14,078 nt of DNA from an uncultured Eubacteriales bacterium (GTDB lineage: Bacteria > Bacillota > Clostridia > Christensenellales > Aristaeellaceae): NCBI GenBank assembly GCA_900540045.1, contig UQEF01000079.1, positions 1 to 14,078 on the forward strand. The letters are read 5' to 3'. Both the position numbers and the translations under genes were made by a program. Of the stretch, positions 13,941 through 14,078 are shown in pieces. Under the pieces are notes generated by a model that was not told where the DNA came from, searched no databases, and saw only the letters and a list, made by a program, of their open reading frames with translations. Every line of letters begins with the position of its first letter. The stretch's first letter is position 1.

Positions 13941-14078
13941 GTGATGAAGGCTGAGGAGCTGTGGGGAAGCGCCTGCAAGATTCTGCAGGAGGAGATGACC
14001 CGCATCAGTTACAGCACCTGGATTGAAACGGCTCTCAAGCCCTGCGCGCTGGTGGGGGATACGGTGCTGCTGGAGTGC
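13941..14078 (+). CDS. dnaA: Chromosomal replication initiator DnaA, N-terminal part (runs off the window)
   Basis: Only 46 codons lie in the window, all from domain I of DnaA, which binds helicase-loading partners and self-associates. The pattern KAEELWGSACKILQEEM followed by SYSTWIETALKP and a strand (LVGDTVLLEC) matches the LW ... F/Y-x-T-W signature of DnaA domain I. The start is a GTG-ATG pair: GTG at 13941 is 11 nt past GGAAGG and is taken here; ATG at 13944 is equally possible. The upstream DnaA boxes and autorepression-type promoter support the identity. The ATPase and DNA-binding domains are beyond the edge, so the call rests on this short region and its context. Confidence 0.88.
   Translation, partial: MMKAEELWGSACKILQEEMTRISYSTWIETALKPCALVGDTVLLEC

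Noticed and set aside
13664..13944. Short plus-strand frames (68 and 78 codons) in the origin region
   Set aside because: They lie over the DnaA boxes and promoters, overlap one another and have no recognisable product.
1..14078. CRISPR arrays, tRNA, rRNA, insertion sequences, toxin-antitoxin pairs or phage genes
   Set aside because: No regularly spaced repeats, cloverleaf-like sequence, transposase, integrase or toxin family was seen on either strand.

Overview
The window looks like chromosomal DNA from a high-GC, spore-forming Firmicute, probably a member of Clostridia. The evidence is a near-canonical sporulation sigma factor SigG, Shine-Dalgarno sequences of the AGGAGG type, and the start of dnaA at the right edge behind a cluster of DnaA boxes. 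The rightmost ~400 bases (13528-13940) are therefore the likely origin-proximal region. The GC-rich coding sequence throws many long antisense open frames, which were discarded.

Layout from left to right. (1) 20-739, minus: a PlsC-like acyltransferase ending in a terminator hairpin. (2) 891-4213, plus: a compact run of a HAD-IB phosphatase, a beta-lactamase-fold serine hydrolase and citramalate synthase (cimA), closed by a strong terminator. The acyltransferase and phosphatase are divergent from a ~150 bp promoter region. (3) 4258-6010, minus: an ABC exporter half-transporter broken by about seven single-base frame shifts, although its promoter still looks intact. (4) 6104-6886, minus: sigG, with a sigma-G/sigma-F type promoter. 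(5) 7073-7816, plus: a Sir2 NAD-dependent deacylase, divergent from sigG. (6) 7817-8021: a 12-bp perfect inverted repeat overlapping the ribosome-binding site of a possible 37-residue basic peptide. (7) 8022-12889, minus: a tightly coupled run of rarA, a Spo0B-type histidine kinase, a polysaccharide flippase and a glycosyltransferase. (8) 13000-13488, minus: an unrecognised 162-residue protein. (9) 13528-14078: origin-like region, two candidate dnaA promoters and the 5' end of dnaA.

Working together: genes from the origin leftwards to ~8.0 kb, then sigG and the ABC remnant, lie on the minus strand. They are thus co-directional with a fork leaving the presumed origin. The cimA run, sir2 and the small ORF are opposed to it. 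rarA is linked to replication; sigG, and possibly the Spo0B-type kinase, are linked to sporulation; the flippase and glycosyltransferase are linked to surface glycan; cimA belongs to isoleucine synthesis. I see no CRISPR array, tRNA, rRNA, transposase or phage gene. I found no convincing wholly new system. The most notable items are the indel-riddled ABC gene, the DnaA-box/promoter arrangement, the flippase leader hairpin, the small hairpin-controlled ORF, and the coupling of rarA to a kinase and glycan genes.
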